The notes under the pieces: model-generated
What the model saw: only the letters and a program-made list of their open reading frames with translations
Databases searched by the model: none
What the model was told of the DNA's origin: nothing
Assembly: GCA_964434425.1 (NCBI GenBank)
Contig: CAYSVH010000001.1
Location: 186,001-250,000, forward strand
Length of the DNA stretch: 64,000 nt
Direction of reading: 5' to 3'
Source: CALMEC01 sp964434425
Lineage (GTDB): Bacteria; Actinomycetota; Thermoleophilia; Miltoncostaeales; Miltoncostaeaceae
Part shown: piece by piece, positions 32,432 to 42,111 of the stretch
How positions within the stretch are numbered: position 1 is the stretch's first letter
Layout: the number at the start of each line of letters is the position of its first letter
Program-made: the position numbers and the translations under genes

Positions 32432-34282
32432 CTAGTTCAGTCGGCTGACATCCCGCACGGCGCCGTCCGACGCGGACGTGGCCAGCGCGGCGTAGGCCCT
32501 GAGAGCCGCCGTCACGGTCCGGTCGCGGTCGACCGGCGTCCACGGCTCGGGACGCGACTCCATCTCCTGGCGCCGTTCGGCCAGTACGTTGTCCGGGACG
32601 TTCAGGTGCACGGTGCGTGCGTGGGCGTCGATCTGGATCTCGTCCCCGTCATGCACGAGCCCGATGGTTCCGCCCGATGCGGCCTCCGGTGACACGTGCC
32701 CGATGGACAGCCCGGACGATCCGCCGCTGAAGCGGCCGTCCGTGATGAGCGCGCACCTCTTGCCGAGGCCGGATCCCTTCAGGAAGGCCGTCGGGTAGAG
32801 CATCTCCTGCATGCCGGGTCCGCCCGCGGGGCCCTCGTAGCGCACCACGAGGACATCACCGGGCTGGATCCTCTTGTTGAGGATCACGTCGATGGCGTCC
32901 TCCTGGCTCTCGACCACACGGGCCGGGCCGCTGAACGTGAAGAGCTCCTCATCGATGCCCGCCGTCTTGATGACGCATCCCTCCTCGGCCAGGTTCCCCC
33001 GCAGGACGTGAAGACCGCCCTCCGCGGTGTACGCGTGGGCCACGTCGCGGATGCAGCCGTCCTCGGCGTCGGTGTCGAGCGACTCCCAGCGGTTGGTCGT
33101 GGAGAAGGGCTCGATGGTGCGCACCCCGCCGGGGGCCGCGTGGAACAGCTCGACGGCCTGCTCGGTGGGTTCCTCGGACCGGACGTCCCATTCGGAGAGC
33201 CAGTCGTCGAGCGAGTTCGCGTGGACGGCATGCACGTCCCGATCCAGCAGGCCGCCGCGGTCGAGCTCGCCGAGGATCGCGGGGATACCGCCGGCCCGGT
33301 GGACGTCCTCCATATGGTAGTCGCTGTTGGGTGCGACCTTCGAGAGGCACGGAACGCGGCGGCTGACGGCGTCGATGTCGTCGATCGAGAAGTCGATCTC
33401 GGCCTCACGGGCCGCGGCCAGGATGTGCAGGACGGTGTTGGTGGATCCGCCCATGGCCATGTCGAGTGCCATGGCGTTGCGGAAGGCCGCCGGAGTGGCG
33501 ATGTTCCGCGGCAGGGCCGACTCATCGTCCTCGTCGTACCAGCGGCGGGCCAGATCGACGACCACGGTGCCGGCGCGCTGGAAGAGATCGCGGCGCGCCG
33601 CGTGCGTGGCGAGCGTGGAGCCGTTGCCCGGAAGCGACAGGCCGAGCACCTCGGTGAGGCAGTTCATCGAGTTGGCGGTGAACATGCCCGAGCACGAGCC
33701 GCAGGTGGGGCAGGCCGACCGCTCGACCTCGCTGAGGCCCTGGTCGCTCACGTCGTCGGACGCCGACGCCGAGATGGCGGTGATGAGGTCCGTGGGCGCG
33801 TGGGCGACACCGTCGACGATCACGGCCTTGCCGGCCTCCATCGGGCCGCCCGAGACGAAGACGGCCGGGATGTTGAGCCGCAGCGCGGCGTTCAGCATTC
33901 CGGGGGTGATCTTGTCGCAGTTCGAGATGCACACGAGTGCGTCCGCGCAGTGCGCGTTGGCCATGTACTCGACCGAGTCGGCGATGATCTCGCGGCTGGG
34001 GAGGCTGTAAAGCATCCCGCCGTGGCCCATGGCGATGCCGTCGTCCACCGCGATCGTGTGGAACTCGCGCGGGACACCGCCGGCGGCGCGTACCGTTTCG
34101 GCGACCACGTCTCCCATGTGCTTCAGGTGCACATGGCCGGGGACGAACTCGGTGAAGCTGTTCGCGATCGCGATGATCGGCTTTCCGAAGTCGTCGTCGG
34201 TCATTCCCGTCGCGCGCCAGAGCGCCCGGGCCCCGGCCATGTTGCGGCCGTGGGTGGTGGTGCGTGATCGAAGTGGTGGCAT
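32432..34282 (-). CDS. ilvD: Dihydroxy-acid dehydratase
   Basis: The 616-residue protein has the size of E. coli IlvD. ISNCDKITPGM and ACPTCGSCSGMFTANSMNC carry the three iron-sulfur Cys; ALDMAMGGSTNTVLH and DGRFSGGSSGLSIGHVSPEA are the other signatures. It dehydrates dihydroxyisovalerate and dihydroxymethylvalerate for Val, Leu and Ile. The start MPPLRSRTTTHGRNMAGARA at 34282 was chosen by homology; the frame continues much further upstream without coding character. A -10-like TACGCT just before the ATG suggests a leaderless message. Confidence 0.96.
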   Translation of the reverse strand: MPPLRSRTTTHGRNMAGARALWRATGMTDDDFGKPIIAIANSFTEFVPGHVHLKHMGDVVAETVRAAGGVPREFHTIAVDDGIAMGHGGMLYSLPSREIIADSVEYMANAHCADALVCISNCDKITPGMLNAALRLNIPAVFVSGGPMEAGKAVIVDGVAHAPTDLITAISASASDDVSDQGLSEVERSACPTCGSCSGMFTANSMNCLTEVLGLSLPGNGSTLATHAARRDLFQRAGTVVVDLARRWYDEDDESALPRNIATPAAFRNAMALDMAMGGSTNTVLHILAAAREAEIDFSIDDIDAVSRRVPCLSKVAPNSDYHMEDVHRAGGIPAILGELDRGGLLDRDVHAVHANSLDDWLSEWDVRSEEPTEQAVELFHAAPGGVRTIEPFSTTNRWESLDTDAEDGCIRDVAHAYTAEGGLHVLRGNLAEEGCVIKTAGIDEELFTFSGPARVVESQEDAIDVILNKRIQPGDVLVVRYEGPAGGPGMQEMLYPTAFLKGSGLGKRCALITDGRFSGGSSGLSIGHVSPEAASGGTIGLVHDGDEIQIDAHARTVHLNVPDNVLAERRQEMESRPEPWTPVDRDRTVTAALRAYAALATSASDGAVRDVSRLN

Positions 34283-34342
34283 TCGCACAGCGTAGCGCGG
34301 ACGCCGGTCCCGCACTCCACTGTCTACTGGTAGCGTCGCCCC

Positions 34343-35371
34343 ATGAGAGTGGTCGTCGCCGGGGGTGGGATCGTCGGTCTGACGCTCGCCGGTCTCCTGC
34401 GCCGTCGCGGGGTCGAGCCGGTCGTCGTCGAGCGCATGCCCGCGGGCGTCTACGTGAAACGCGGCTTCATGCTCGGCCACCACGCCAACGACGCGCTCGC
34501 GGACCTGGGCGTTCTGGAGCACCTGCGTTCTCGGGGGCGGGGCATGGGCTCGATGCCCGACGGGAGCGCGGCCGCGATCGCCATCGAGGTGGGCCGCGTG
34601 CTCGCCGCCGTGGGCGAGGGTGTGCCCGTTCTGCATGAGCACTCGGTGGTGGACCTGGAACGTGGGCCGGACGGCCGGGTGACCGGCGTCGCCGTGGAGG
34701 GGCCCGAGGGGAGCCGCGTGATCGCCACCGACCTGGTGGTCGCCTGCGACGGGATTCGCTCCCGGGTACGCGCGATGGCCGGCCTGGAGACGGAGTTCGC
34801 GCCCCTCGAGGAGGGCAAGATCGAGTGGATGAGCCCGGTGCCGGTGGCCGAGCCGTTCGCCATGCGCTACCTCTCCAACGGATCCCATATCGGGATGCTG
34901 AGCTGGCCGGAGGGGTCCTTCGGCTGGCGGTCGATGGATCGCGTGGGGCGGGAGGCCGCCCTCGCTCCGGGACTCGAGGCGTTCGTCCGTTCCTGGATCT
35001 CCCTTCTTCCCGAGGTCGCCGACGGCGTCCGAGGCCTCACGTCGACCGACGAACTCCTCTACAGCGAGCCGGAACTGCTCTCGTGCCCGCGCTGGTGGGC
35101 CCCCGGGGTGGTCATCATCGGTGACGCGGCCCACTTCTTCGGACCGGAGACCGGTGCGAGCGCCGGCATCGGCATCGGCGACGCCTTCGCGCTGGCCCAG
35201 GCCGTGGCCGGTCACCCCGACGATGCCGACGCCGCATGCGCTGCGTACGTGGCGGTCCGCGAGCCCGAGGCCCGCTATCTGGAGATGAGTGACCCCGGCC
35301 GGTACCGCCTGCGCGGCGCGCGTCTGGGACAGCCGCTCGATCACGAGCGCTGGCCACCGTCCGCCACCTGA
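34343..35371 (+). CDS. FAD-dependent monooxygenase, UbiH/PHBH type
   Basis: The 342-residue protein has a dinucleotide fold VVVAGGGIVGLTLAGLL with a terminal VVVER at strand 2, DLVVACDGIRSRVR (the DG motif), and VVIIGDAAHFFGPETGASAG (the GD motif). It is shorter than most family members (about 370-420), missing part of the C-terminal helix. It hydroxylates an aromatic or quinone-like substrate not predictable here. No linked catabolic genes. -10-like TACTGG precedes the start. Confidence 0.85.
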   Translation: MRVVVAGGGIVGLTLAGLLRRRGVEPVVVERMPAGVYVKRGFMLGHHANDALADLGVLEHLRSRGRGMGSMPDGSAAAIAIEVGRVLAAVGEGVPVLHEHSVVDLERGPDGRVTGVAVEGPEGSRVIATDLVVACDGIRSRVRAMAGLETEFAPLEEGKIEWMSPVPVAEPFAMRYLSNGSHIGMLSWPEGSFGWRSMDRVGREAALAPGLEAFVRSWISLLPEVADGVRGLTSTDELLYSEPELLSCPRWWAPGVVIIGDAAHFFGPETGASAGIGIGDAFALAQAVAGHPDDADAACAAYVAVREPEARYLEMSDPGRYRLRGARLGQPLDHERWPPSAT

Positions 35372-35377
35372 CGGTGC

Positions 35378-35392
35378 GCTCCCAGCGGGAGC
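35378..35392 (+). terminator. Short hairpin after the monooxygenase gene
   Basis: GCTCCC-AGC-GGGAGC, six pairs and a three-base loop, lies seven bases past the stop codon. Weak but well placed. Confidence 0.35.
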
Positions 35393-35560
35393 CGGAGTGG
35401 ACACCGGGCGTCAGGCACGCGATGCCCCGCCACTGCGGCCCAGGTGGACAAAATGACTGCTAAACGGCGTATTCTGTCCGCTTGTGAACCGGACGAGTGG
35501 ACGTCAGGCGGAAAGCGCCGGATGCCCACTCACGACGCGAAGGCGCGCGGACAACGGTTC

Positions 35561-35591
35561 GTATCTAACCGTCAACTATAAGGTGAGATAC
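35561..35591 (+). promoter_or_regulatory. GTATCT/AGATAC dyad with TATCT-N8-ACTATA motif
   Basis: GTATCT (35561-35566) and AGATAC (35586-35591) are inverted around ACTATAAGG. TATCT-N8-ACTATA also occurs at 7642-7660 before metY. It may be an operator shared by two sulfur-related loci; the regulator is not in the window. The rest of the gap 35372-35695 shows only a weak 42-codon frame. Confidence 0.35.
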
Positions 35592-35695
35592 TCCGCCGAT
35601 GGGGTGATTGCGCGGCCGCGGAACCTCCGGCGGGGCCTTCGTGCACCGAAGCGCCACCGGCGCCGCGGCACATTGTGCACTGATCCAGTGGGGTA

Positions 35696-35724
35696 TTGAC
35701 AGAGGCGGCGGCTCTCGGTACTGT
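35696..35724 (+). promoter_or_regulatory. Consensus promoter of the SAM-IV riboswitch gene
   Basis: TTGACA (35696-35701), a 17-base spacer and TACTGT (35719-35724). The predicted transcription start, about 35731, coincides with the first base of the riboswitch. Confidence 0.75.
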
Positions 35725-35730
35725 GGTCCT

Positions 35731-35822
35731 CGGTCAAGAGCGCCAGCGCCAAGTCCCGGCTCGCTGGCCGGCAACCCTCCTCCGCGGCGGGGTGCCCCGG
35801 GAGACGACCAGGCCGCACAGGC
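35731..35822 (+). promoter_or_regulatory. SAM-IV riboswitch
   Basis: GGTCAAGAGCGCCAGCG at the 5-prime side, GCTGGCCGGCAACCCTCC (35763-35780), GGGGTGCCCCGGG (35789-35801) and GACGACCAGGCC match the actinobacterial SAM-IV consensus closely, including the P1 pairing GGTC/GACC. Downstream, GGACCC/GGGTCC (35850-35855, 35865-35870) and the overlapping GGTGG/CCACC can form alternative helices near the ribosome site GAGG, suggesting translational control. SAM should repress the gene at 35891. Confidence 0.9.
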
Positions 35823-35890
35823 CGCCTCGCGCGGTTCTGTGGCAAGCGCGGACCCGCATCCGGTGGGTCCACCGACCCGATGAGGTGCCC

Positions 35891-37213
<1,323 letters not shown>

Positions 37214-37444
37214 CGCATGGGGCGATCGGCGGCCGAGGGGCGTCATCCTCGTCCGCCGACGCGTCGTGCGTCCTGACGCCGGCGCACCATAGGCTCGGCT
37301 CGCCGGGACGGGGCGTCGAGTGGACACGCCGCTCGCCGGGCGTGCGGGCTACAGTCTCGGACGACGATGGTGACGCCGTCGCGGAACGCGCCGATCCGCC
37401 GAACACGACGCATCCCGTCGTCGTGCATCCCACTGTGAGGTTCC

Positions 37445-38215
37445 ATGTCCGCTGAGATGATCGCCCGGATCGCCCAGGCCCACGCCCGTGCGGCGGGTGC
37501 GCGTGAGCGTGGCGGGCCGGTGCCCGCCGCGCCCTCCCCTCCCACCGCCGACCAGGTCGTCCGGATGATCGATCACACCCTTCTGCGGCCGGACGCGACG
37601 GCGGATGAGGTGCGCACCCTGTGCGACGAGGCACGCGAGTACGGCTTTGTCGCCGTCTGCGTCAACCCCATCTGGGTCGAGCTGTGCGCCCGTGAGCTGG
37701 CGGACGATCGCGTCGACGTCTGCAGTGTGGTCGGTTTCCCCCTGGGTGCGACGCTGCCCGAGGTGATCGCTCACGAGGCCCGAGAGGTCATCGCCCGCGG
37801 GGCGACCGAGGTGGACATGGTCCTGAACGTCGGTGCGCTGAAGGATCGCGAGCTCACCCTGGTACGTGAGGGGATCGCCACCGTGGTCGAGACGTGCGGC
37901 CCGAAGGGCGTGGTGGTGAAGGTGATCATCGAGACCGCCCTCCTCACCGACGAGGAGAAGGCCGTCGCCTGCGTCATCAGTCAGATGGCCGGCGCGGACT
38001 ACGTCAAGACCTCGACGGGTTTCGCCGGGGCCGGCGCCACGGTGGACGATGTCGCGCTGATGCGCCTGGTGGTCGGACCGGACATGTCGGTGAAGGCGGC
38101 GGGCGGCATCCGATCGGGTGACGACGCCCTCGCCATGATCGCGGCCGGCGCCGATCGGCTCGGCACGTCCAACGGGGTGCGGATCATCGACGATCTGAGA
38201 GGCCCGGCCGCCTGA
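37445..38215 (+). CDS. deoC: Deoxyribose-phosphate aldolase
   Basis: The 256-residue protein has IDHTLLRPDATADEV at the start of the barrel, VDMVLNVGALK, YVKTSTGFAGAGAT with the Schiff-base Lys, and MSVKAAGGIRSGDDAL with the second Lys. It splits deoxyribose 5-phosphate into glyceraldehyde 3-phosphate and acetaldehyde. The first 35 residues are an extra Ala-rich helix. GTGAGG precedes the ATG. The 231-base gap before it shows nothing I can support. Confidence 0.95.
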   Translation: MSAEMIARIAQAHARAAGARERGGPVPAAPSPPTADQVVRMIDHTLLRPDATADEVRTLCDEAREYGFVAVCVNPIWVELCARELADDRVDVCSVVGFPLGATLPEVIAHEAREVIARGATEVDMVLNVGALKDRELTLVREGIATVVETCGPKGVVVKVIIETALLTDEEKAVACVISQMAGADYVKTSTGFAGAGATVDDVALMRLVVGPDMSVKAAGGIRSGDDALAMIAAGADRLGTSNGVRIIDDLRGPAA

Positions 38216-38251
38216 TCCGATGGACGCCGGACACTCGTCCGGCCGCTGGGC

Positions 38252-39127
38252 TCAGTACCCGTACGGGGGGCGGCTGCGTCGGACGTTCTTGGTGAGCCCG
38301 CCGGTCTGGAGCCCCCAGAGCATCCAGCCGGCGCGCCCCATGAGCGACCCCCGTACGCCGCCCGGTGGCAGGTCGCGGGCGCGGCGCACGTCGGGCGCCG
38401 AGAGGATCTCGATCACGGTGGCGGGGCCCGCCTGAGCGGTCGGTGACCCCAACCGTCGGGCGGCGCGGACGGCGATGATCTCGCCGATCTGGACGGCGCT
38501 CGCCATCCACGCGGCCGTGTTGTCGCGTGAGCGCGTGCCGATCGGTCCCAGCACGTAGGCCTCGACCTGGATGTCGTGTCCCGCCTCCTCAGCGGCCAGT
38601 ACCTGCGCCATCATCAGCTCGCCGGCGGCCACGGCCGATACGGCTCCGGATCCCGGCACGGGGTAGCGGGCGGCGGCTCCGTTGATCATCACGTAGCTGG
38701 CGCCCGGCACGCTCCGAAGGAGCGGGATGAAGGCGTGGACGGCCAGCTGGTGGCTGCGCAGCCCGTCGGCCACGGTGCGGTCCCAGTCGTCCATGGGGAT
38801 ATCGGCGAGCGGGGGACCCGCGTCCCATCCGCCGAGGGCGGCGACCACCAGGTGTGGCGTGCCCACGCGTTGGACGATCTCCTGCGCCAGTGCACGCGCG
38901 CCCTCACCGCCGTCGGCCGACAGGTCGCCGGTGACCGGAACGAGCCCCTCCGTGGGGAACCCGTTGCCGTGGAGCGAGGCGGCGAGCGCCTCCAGCCGTT
39001 CGGGTCGCCGCGACGGGACGACCACGCGGGCGCCTGCCGCGAGGAGTCCGGCGACGATTCCCTCTCCGACCTCGCCGGCGCCTCCGAGGACGACGCCGAC
39101 GCGATCTCTGAGCGGCTGTTCACTCAC
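38252..39127 (-). CDS. SDR-fold protein lacking the catalytic Tyr-Lys pair
   Basis: The 291-residue Rossmann protein has GGAGEVGEGI near the N terminus, NADP-type VVPSRRPERL, and VVAALGGWD in place of NAG. The Ser strand is MINGAAARYP. The usual YxxxK helix reads GSGAVSAVAAGELMMA with no Tyr or Lys at the expected places. It may be a binding or non-classical SDR. The C-terminal 60 residues are Arg/Gly-rich. Convergent with deoC, 37 bases apart. Confidence 0.75.
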   Translation of the reverse strand: MSEQPLRDRVGVVLGGAGEVGEGIVAGLLAAGARVVVPSRRPERLEALAASLHGNGFPTEGLVPVTGDLSADGGEGARALAQEIVQRVGTPHLVVAALGGWDAGPPLADIPMDDWDRTVADGLRSHQLAVHAFIPLLRSVPGASYVMINGAAARYPVPGSGAVSAVAAGELMMAQVLAAEEAGHDIQVEAYVLGPIGTRSRDNTAAWMASAVQIGEIIAVRAARRLGSPTAQAGPATVIEILSAPDVRRARDLPPGGVRGSLMGRAGWMLWGLQTGGLTKNVRRSRPPYGY

Positions 39128-39270
39128 GAGGGAAACGGTACCCCGGCGCGCGGCTGCATGTGACGCGCGACGTCACCGGGGCCTGTCCTGACCATGTCAC
39201 CGGATCCGTGACGGGCCTGCGATCCTGCATGTCCCGAGGCGGATGACCCGCCGGAACGGCGCTCCGTCGT

Positions 39271-40206
39271 CTACCGGCGCCGGGAGCGCCGCTGCCGGAG
39301 CTCCTCCAGCTGGTCGCGCTCCTCGTCGGTGAGCGATGCCAGGCCGCTCTCCGAGATCTTGTCGAGCAGCGCGTCCATCGCGAGCTCGTCCTCCGTGGCG
39401 GATGGGATCGCATCGGCCGGGGGAAGGTCGGCGGCCTGCGGCCGGAACGGCTCCGGAGGGGGCGGGGGAGCATCGGGGACTGCGGCCAGGTGCGATTTCC
39501 GGCGGCGCTTCCTCTGGGCCCGCTTCTCCCCGCGACCGGGCTTCGAACGGCTGCGGCGCCTCGGCATGCCGACGCGCGGAATGAAGTCGTACATGGAGAG
39601 AAGGCCCAGGGACCGCGCGAGCACCGCGATCACCGCGAGTCCGACGAGCATGCCGAGCAGGTCGTCCCACTGGCGCGCGGCGAGGTCCACGATGACCCGG
39701 TAGGCGAGCAGCGCGATGCCCAGCATCCACGCTCTGATCGCGAAGAGGATGGGGCGATCGGGGTGCTCCGCGCAGTAGAGCAGGAGCATGGTGAACGCGA
39801 GGAGGTGGAATCCGGCCAGCCCCTCCTGGATGTCGAACACGCGGGCCGCGCCGTACGTGGCCGCTCCGAGGATGACGATCGATCCGACCAGCAGGATCAG
39901 GAAGTCGCGCCGTCCCGCCTCGCGCTCGAGATCGGAGGCGGAGAACAGGAACACCCATGCGGACAGGAGCAGCCAGAGACTCAGGCTGGTGGCGAAGGGC
40001 CACGTGATCAGACGCCACACCTGGCCGGCGGACACATCGTCGGTCCACAGGGCGAGGGCGGACGTGACGGGCCGGCCGGGGCCCTCCGCCGCCCAGACGA
40101 CGACGCTCGCCGCCAGCAGGAGCAGGACGAAGACGGTGGTGCTGACCTCGAGGCGTCCGATGCGGAACCAGGGATCCCGCGCACCCATGATTCCGAATGC
40201 GGTCAC
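39271..40206 (-). CDS. Rhomboid-like membrane protein without visible catalytic dyad
   Basis: The 311-residue protein has about six helices (18-215). AGQVWRLITWPFAT and LERVEGR-like LEREAGRRDFLILL match rhomboid landmarks. The catalytic GxSG is not visible, and no clear partner His is placed in a late helix, so it looks like an inactive rhomboid or derlin-like protein. After a basic Arg/Lys stretch and Pro run, the tail MDALLDKISESGLASLTDEE resembles the short C-terminal helix domain common on bacterial rhomboids. Confidence 0.65.
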   Translation of the reverse strand: MTAFGIMGARDPWFRIGRLEVSTTVFVLLLLAASVVVWAAEGPGRPVTSALALWTDDVSAGQVWRLITWPFATSLSLWLLLSAWVFLFSASDLEREAGRRDFLILLVGSIVILGAATYGAARVFDIQEGLAGFHLLAFTMLLLYCAEHPDRPILFAIRAWMLGIALLAYRVIVDLAARQWDDLLGMLVGLAVIAVLARSLGLLSMYDFIPRVGMPRRRSRSKPGRGEKRAQRKRRRKSHLAAVPDAPPPPPEPFRPQAADLPPADAIPSATEDELAMDALLDKISESGLASLTDEERDQLEELRQRRSRRR

Positions 40207-40346
40207 CCGACCAGTCTAGTGTCATCAGCGGCCGGTCCGTGACACGGAACGTCCCGGTCCCGATACCGTCCGGCTGTCGTCCGGATCCCGGTCGCGGCCA
40301 CGGGAACGCAAACCGAATCGTCGGGATCGGGCGACGGTAGGGCCGC

Positions 40347-40365
40347 CTTGGTTAGGCTGCCCTAC
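40347..40365 (+). promoter_or_regulatory. IdeR/DtxR-type iron box candidate
   Basis: CTTGGTTAGGCTGCCCTAC matches 14 of 19 positions of TTAGGTTAGGCTAACCTAA, the actinobacterial iron-repressor box, and ends three bases before an ATG. It overlaps where the promoter of a leaderless message would lie. Confidence 0.55.
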
Positions 40366-40367
40366 CG

Positions 40368-40517
40368 ATGGCCAAGGACAAGACGGCGAAGATGCCGAAG
40401 ACGAAGTGCTGCGGGTCCTCGCCCCGGTGCCGGCGCTGTCCGGTCCGGTGCCTCAAGGAGGGGACCCTTCCGCCGGGATACACCGTGCGAAAGAAGAAGC
40501 TCGTCAAGGTCTCGTAG
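40368..40517 (+). CDS. 49-residue Cys- and Lys-rich mini-protein
   Basis: The product starts MAKDKTAKMPKTKCCGSSPR and then has CRRCPVRCLKEGTLPPGY and a basic end. Five Cys lie within about 16 residues (CC, C-x2-C, x3-C), suited to metal binding. The ATG follows an iron-box-like site by three bases. Composition and placement suggest a small metal- or nucleic-acid-binding protein expressed in iron limitation; that is inference. Similar short Cys-rich frames are known in other actinobacteria. Confidence 0.6.
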   Translation: MAKDKTAKMPKTKCCGSSPRCRRCPVRCLKEGTLPPGYTVRKKKLVKVS

Positions 40518-40601
40518 TACGCGCAGGCTCGGGCGTGCGACGATGGCGCGACGAGGTGCCACATCGATGATCGCCCCGCCATCCGCCCGAATCGGCCGGC
40601 C

Positions 40602-41225
40602 ATGACCCCGCGGGTCTGGTACGCCGCCTACGGGTCCAACCTCAGCCCGGAACGGTTCGCCCACTACCTGTACGGCGGCCGCCCTCCGGGCGCACGGCGT
40701 GAGTACCCGGGGTGTCGTCGGCCCCCGTATGAGATGCCGGTCCCGCGCCCGCTCCGGGTGCCCGGGGGTGTGCACTTCGCGGGGACCTCTCGGGTGTGGG
40801 GCGGTGGCATGGCCTTCTTCGATCGGGCGATCGCGGGAACGGCACTCGTGGCCGCCTATTCGCTCACGCTCGACCAGTTCGCCGACGTCGCCGCCCAGGA
40901 GATGCACCTGCCGCCGGACGATCGGTCGCCTCTGGCCGCCACCGACCTGCGTCCCGGCCGGATGTTTCGTCTGCGTCCCGGCCGGTATGGAGCCGTTGAC
41001 GTTCTGGGGCGGATCGGCGGCGATCCTGTGGCCACGGTCTCCCACGGGGGCGAGCCGGTCGGACCGGCCAATCCGCCCGTGTCCGGCTACCTGGGGTGGA
41101 TCATCCGCGGCCTCCTCCGCGTCCATCGCCTCGACCCGGCCGTGATCGCCGCCTACCTTGCCGACGCCGACGGCATCGGACGCGACGCGGCCACTTTGGA
41201 GGCGGAGATCCGGACCGTCGGATAG
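40602..41225 (+). CDS. GGCT-like (gamma-glutamylcyclotransferase fold) protein
   Basis: The 207-residue protein has VWYAAYGSNLSPERF at its N terminus; YGSNL is the diagnostic loop of the gamma-glutamylcyclotransferase/AIG2 fold. GTSRVWGGGMAFFDRA fits the following strand of larger actinobacterial members. I cannot place the catalytic Glu with confidence, so the activity is open. Two near-identical palindromes follow its stop codon. Confidence 0.7.
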   Translation: MTPRVWYAAYGSNLSPERFAHYLYGGRPPGARREYPGCRRPPYEMPVPRPLRVPGGVHFAGTSRVWGGGMAFFDRAIAGTALVAAYSLTLDQFADVAAQEMHLPPDDRSPLAATDLRPGRMFRLRPGRYGAVDVLGRIGGDPVATVSHGGEPVGPANPPVSGYLGWIIRGLLRVHRLDPAVIAAYLADADGIGRDAATLEAEIRTVG

Positions 41226-41247
41226 CGCGCGGGGGCGGCTCGCTCGC

Positions 41248-41290
41248 GACGGTGAGGCCGCTGGTGCCAGGCACCAGCGGCCTCACCGTC
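41248..41290. repeat. 43-base perfect palindrome, core GGTGCCAGGCACC (copy A)
   Basis: Arms 41248-41268 and 41270-41290 are exact reverse complements around one A at 41269; the left arm starts GACGGTGAGGCCGCTGGTGC. It lies 22 bases after the GGCT-like gene and could also act as terminator for the convergent gene at 41466. Confidence 0.8.
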
Positions 41291-41349
41291 AGGGTGGCCA
41301 TTCAGGTATCTGCCTGCAAATACCCATGTTTCGGCCGCTTTCCACCGTG

Positions 41350-41392
41350 CGGTGTGAGGCCGGCGGTGCCAGGCACCAGCGGCCTCACACCG
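41350..41392. repeat. 43-base near-perfect palindrome, core GGTGCCAGGCACC (copy B)
   Basis: Centred on A 41371, 102 bases from copy A, with the arm CGGTGTGAGGCCGGCGGTGC and two mismatches. Between the copies is a small GGTAT/ATACC hairpin. The pair has the same plan as 16150-16271: two core copies around an inner hairpin. Confidence 0.78.
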
Positions 41393-41465
41393 CCGTGCGA
41401 CCACGCCTGCAACCACCACGTCGGCATGCCGTGCGACCACCGCGACCCTCAGCGTCGGTCCGGCG

Positions 41466-41969
41466 TCAGGCGCGCCCGATCCACCGGCCCACGCGGGCCG
41501 CGTAGGCGTCGAACTCCTCGCCGAAGAGATCCCGCAGAGCGCGTTCCTCGGGGCGGATCTGGAACCGGGTGACATACGCGCAGAAGAGTGCGACGAACAC
41601 CAGCGCCAGAACGTTGACGTCCCACATGGCGACGCCCGTCAGCGAGACGGCGAACCCCAGGTACATCGGATTGCGTGAGATGCGGTAGACGCCGCCGGTC
41701 ACCAGGACGACCGCATTGTGCGGCCGCAGGGGGTTGATCGTGGTCCGCATCCTGCGGAACGCGATCCAACCGGCCAGGTCGATGCCGACGCCGACGACCA
41801 CGAGGGCCACGGCGAGCACCCGGCTCCCCGGGAAGGAGAACCCGGCACCCGGGACCAGGACCATGAGCGCGACCATGCCGGCCGCGGCCGCGAGGCCGAC
41901 GACGGGCGGGGGGATCCTGTGTTCGAGATGGTGCAGGGCGTTCTCCCAGTGGCCGACCGCCGACAGCAT
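41466..41969 (-). CDS. Isoprenylcysteine carboxyl methyltransferase-like membrane protein
   Basis: The 167-residue protein has four to five helices. YRISRNPMYLGFAVSL and EERALRDLFGEEFDAYAARV are the SAM- and substrate-binding signatures of the ICMT/phospholipid-methyltransferase superfamily. Bacterial members methylate unknown lipids or small molecules in the membrane. No neighbour indicates the substrate. Confidence 0.85.
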   Translation of the reverse strand: MLSAVGHWENALHHLEHRIPPPVVGLAAAAGMVALMVLVPGAGFSFPGSRVLAVALVVVGVGIDLAGWIAFRRMRTTINPLRPHNAVVLVTGGVYRISRNPMYLGFAVSLTGVAMWDVNVLALVFVALFCAYVTRFQIRPEERALRDLFGEEFDAYAARVGRWIGRA

Positions 41970-42111
41970 CTCAGGATCGGGAGGTGGTCCGGGGGGAGGC
42001 GGAGCCCGGTCGTCGCCCGCCGCGTCATGCCATCATCGGGGGTGCCCAGGGCAGGGACACGATGGGAGGCGACGGCGGAGAAGGTCCGCGCCCTCCCGAG
42101 GAGGCAGACAG

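Noticed and set aside
32432..35404. Upstream continuation of the ilvD frame, giving a protein of about 990 residues
   Set aside because: The extra part overlaps the monooxygenase gene on the other strand and is Arg/His/Pro-rich shadow sequence; IlvD is complete from 34282.
35453..35581. 42-codon frame with an AGGTGG site upstream of the SAM-IV locus
   Set aside because: Composition is that of random GC-rich DNA, it ends inside the dyad, and no conserved feature is visible.
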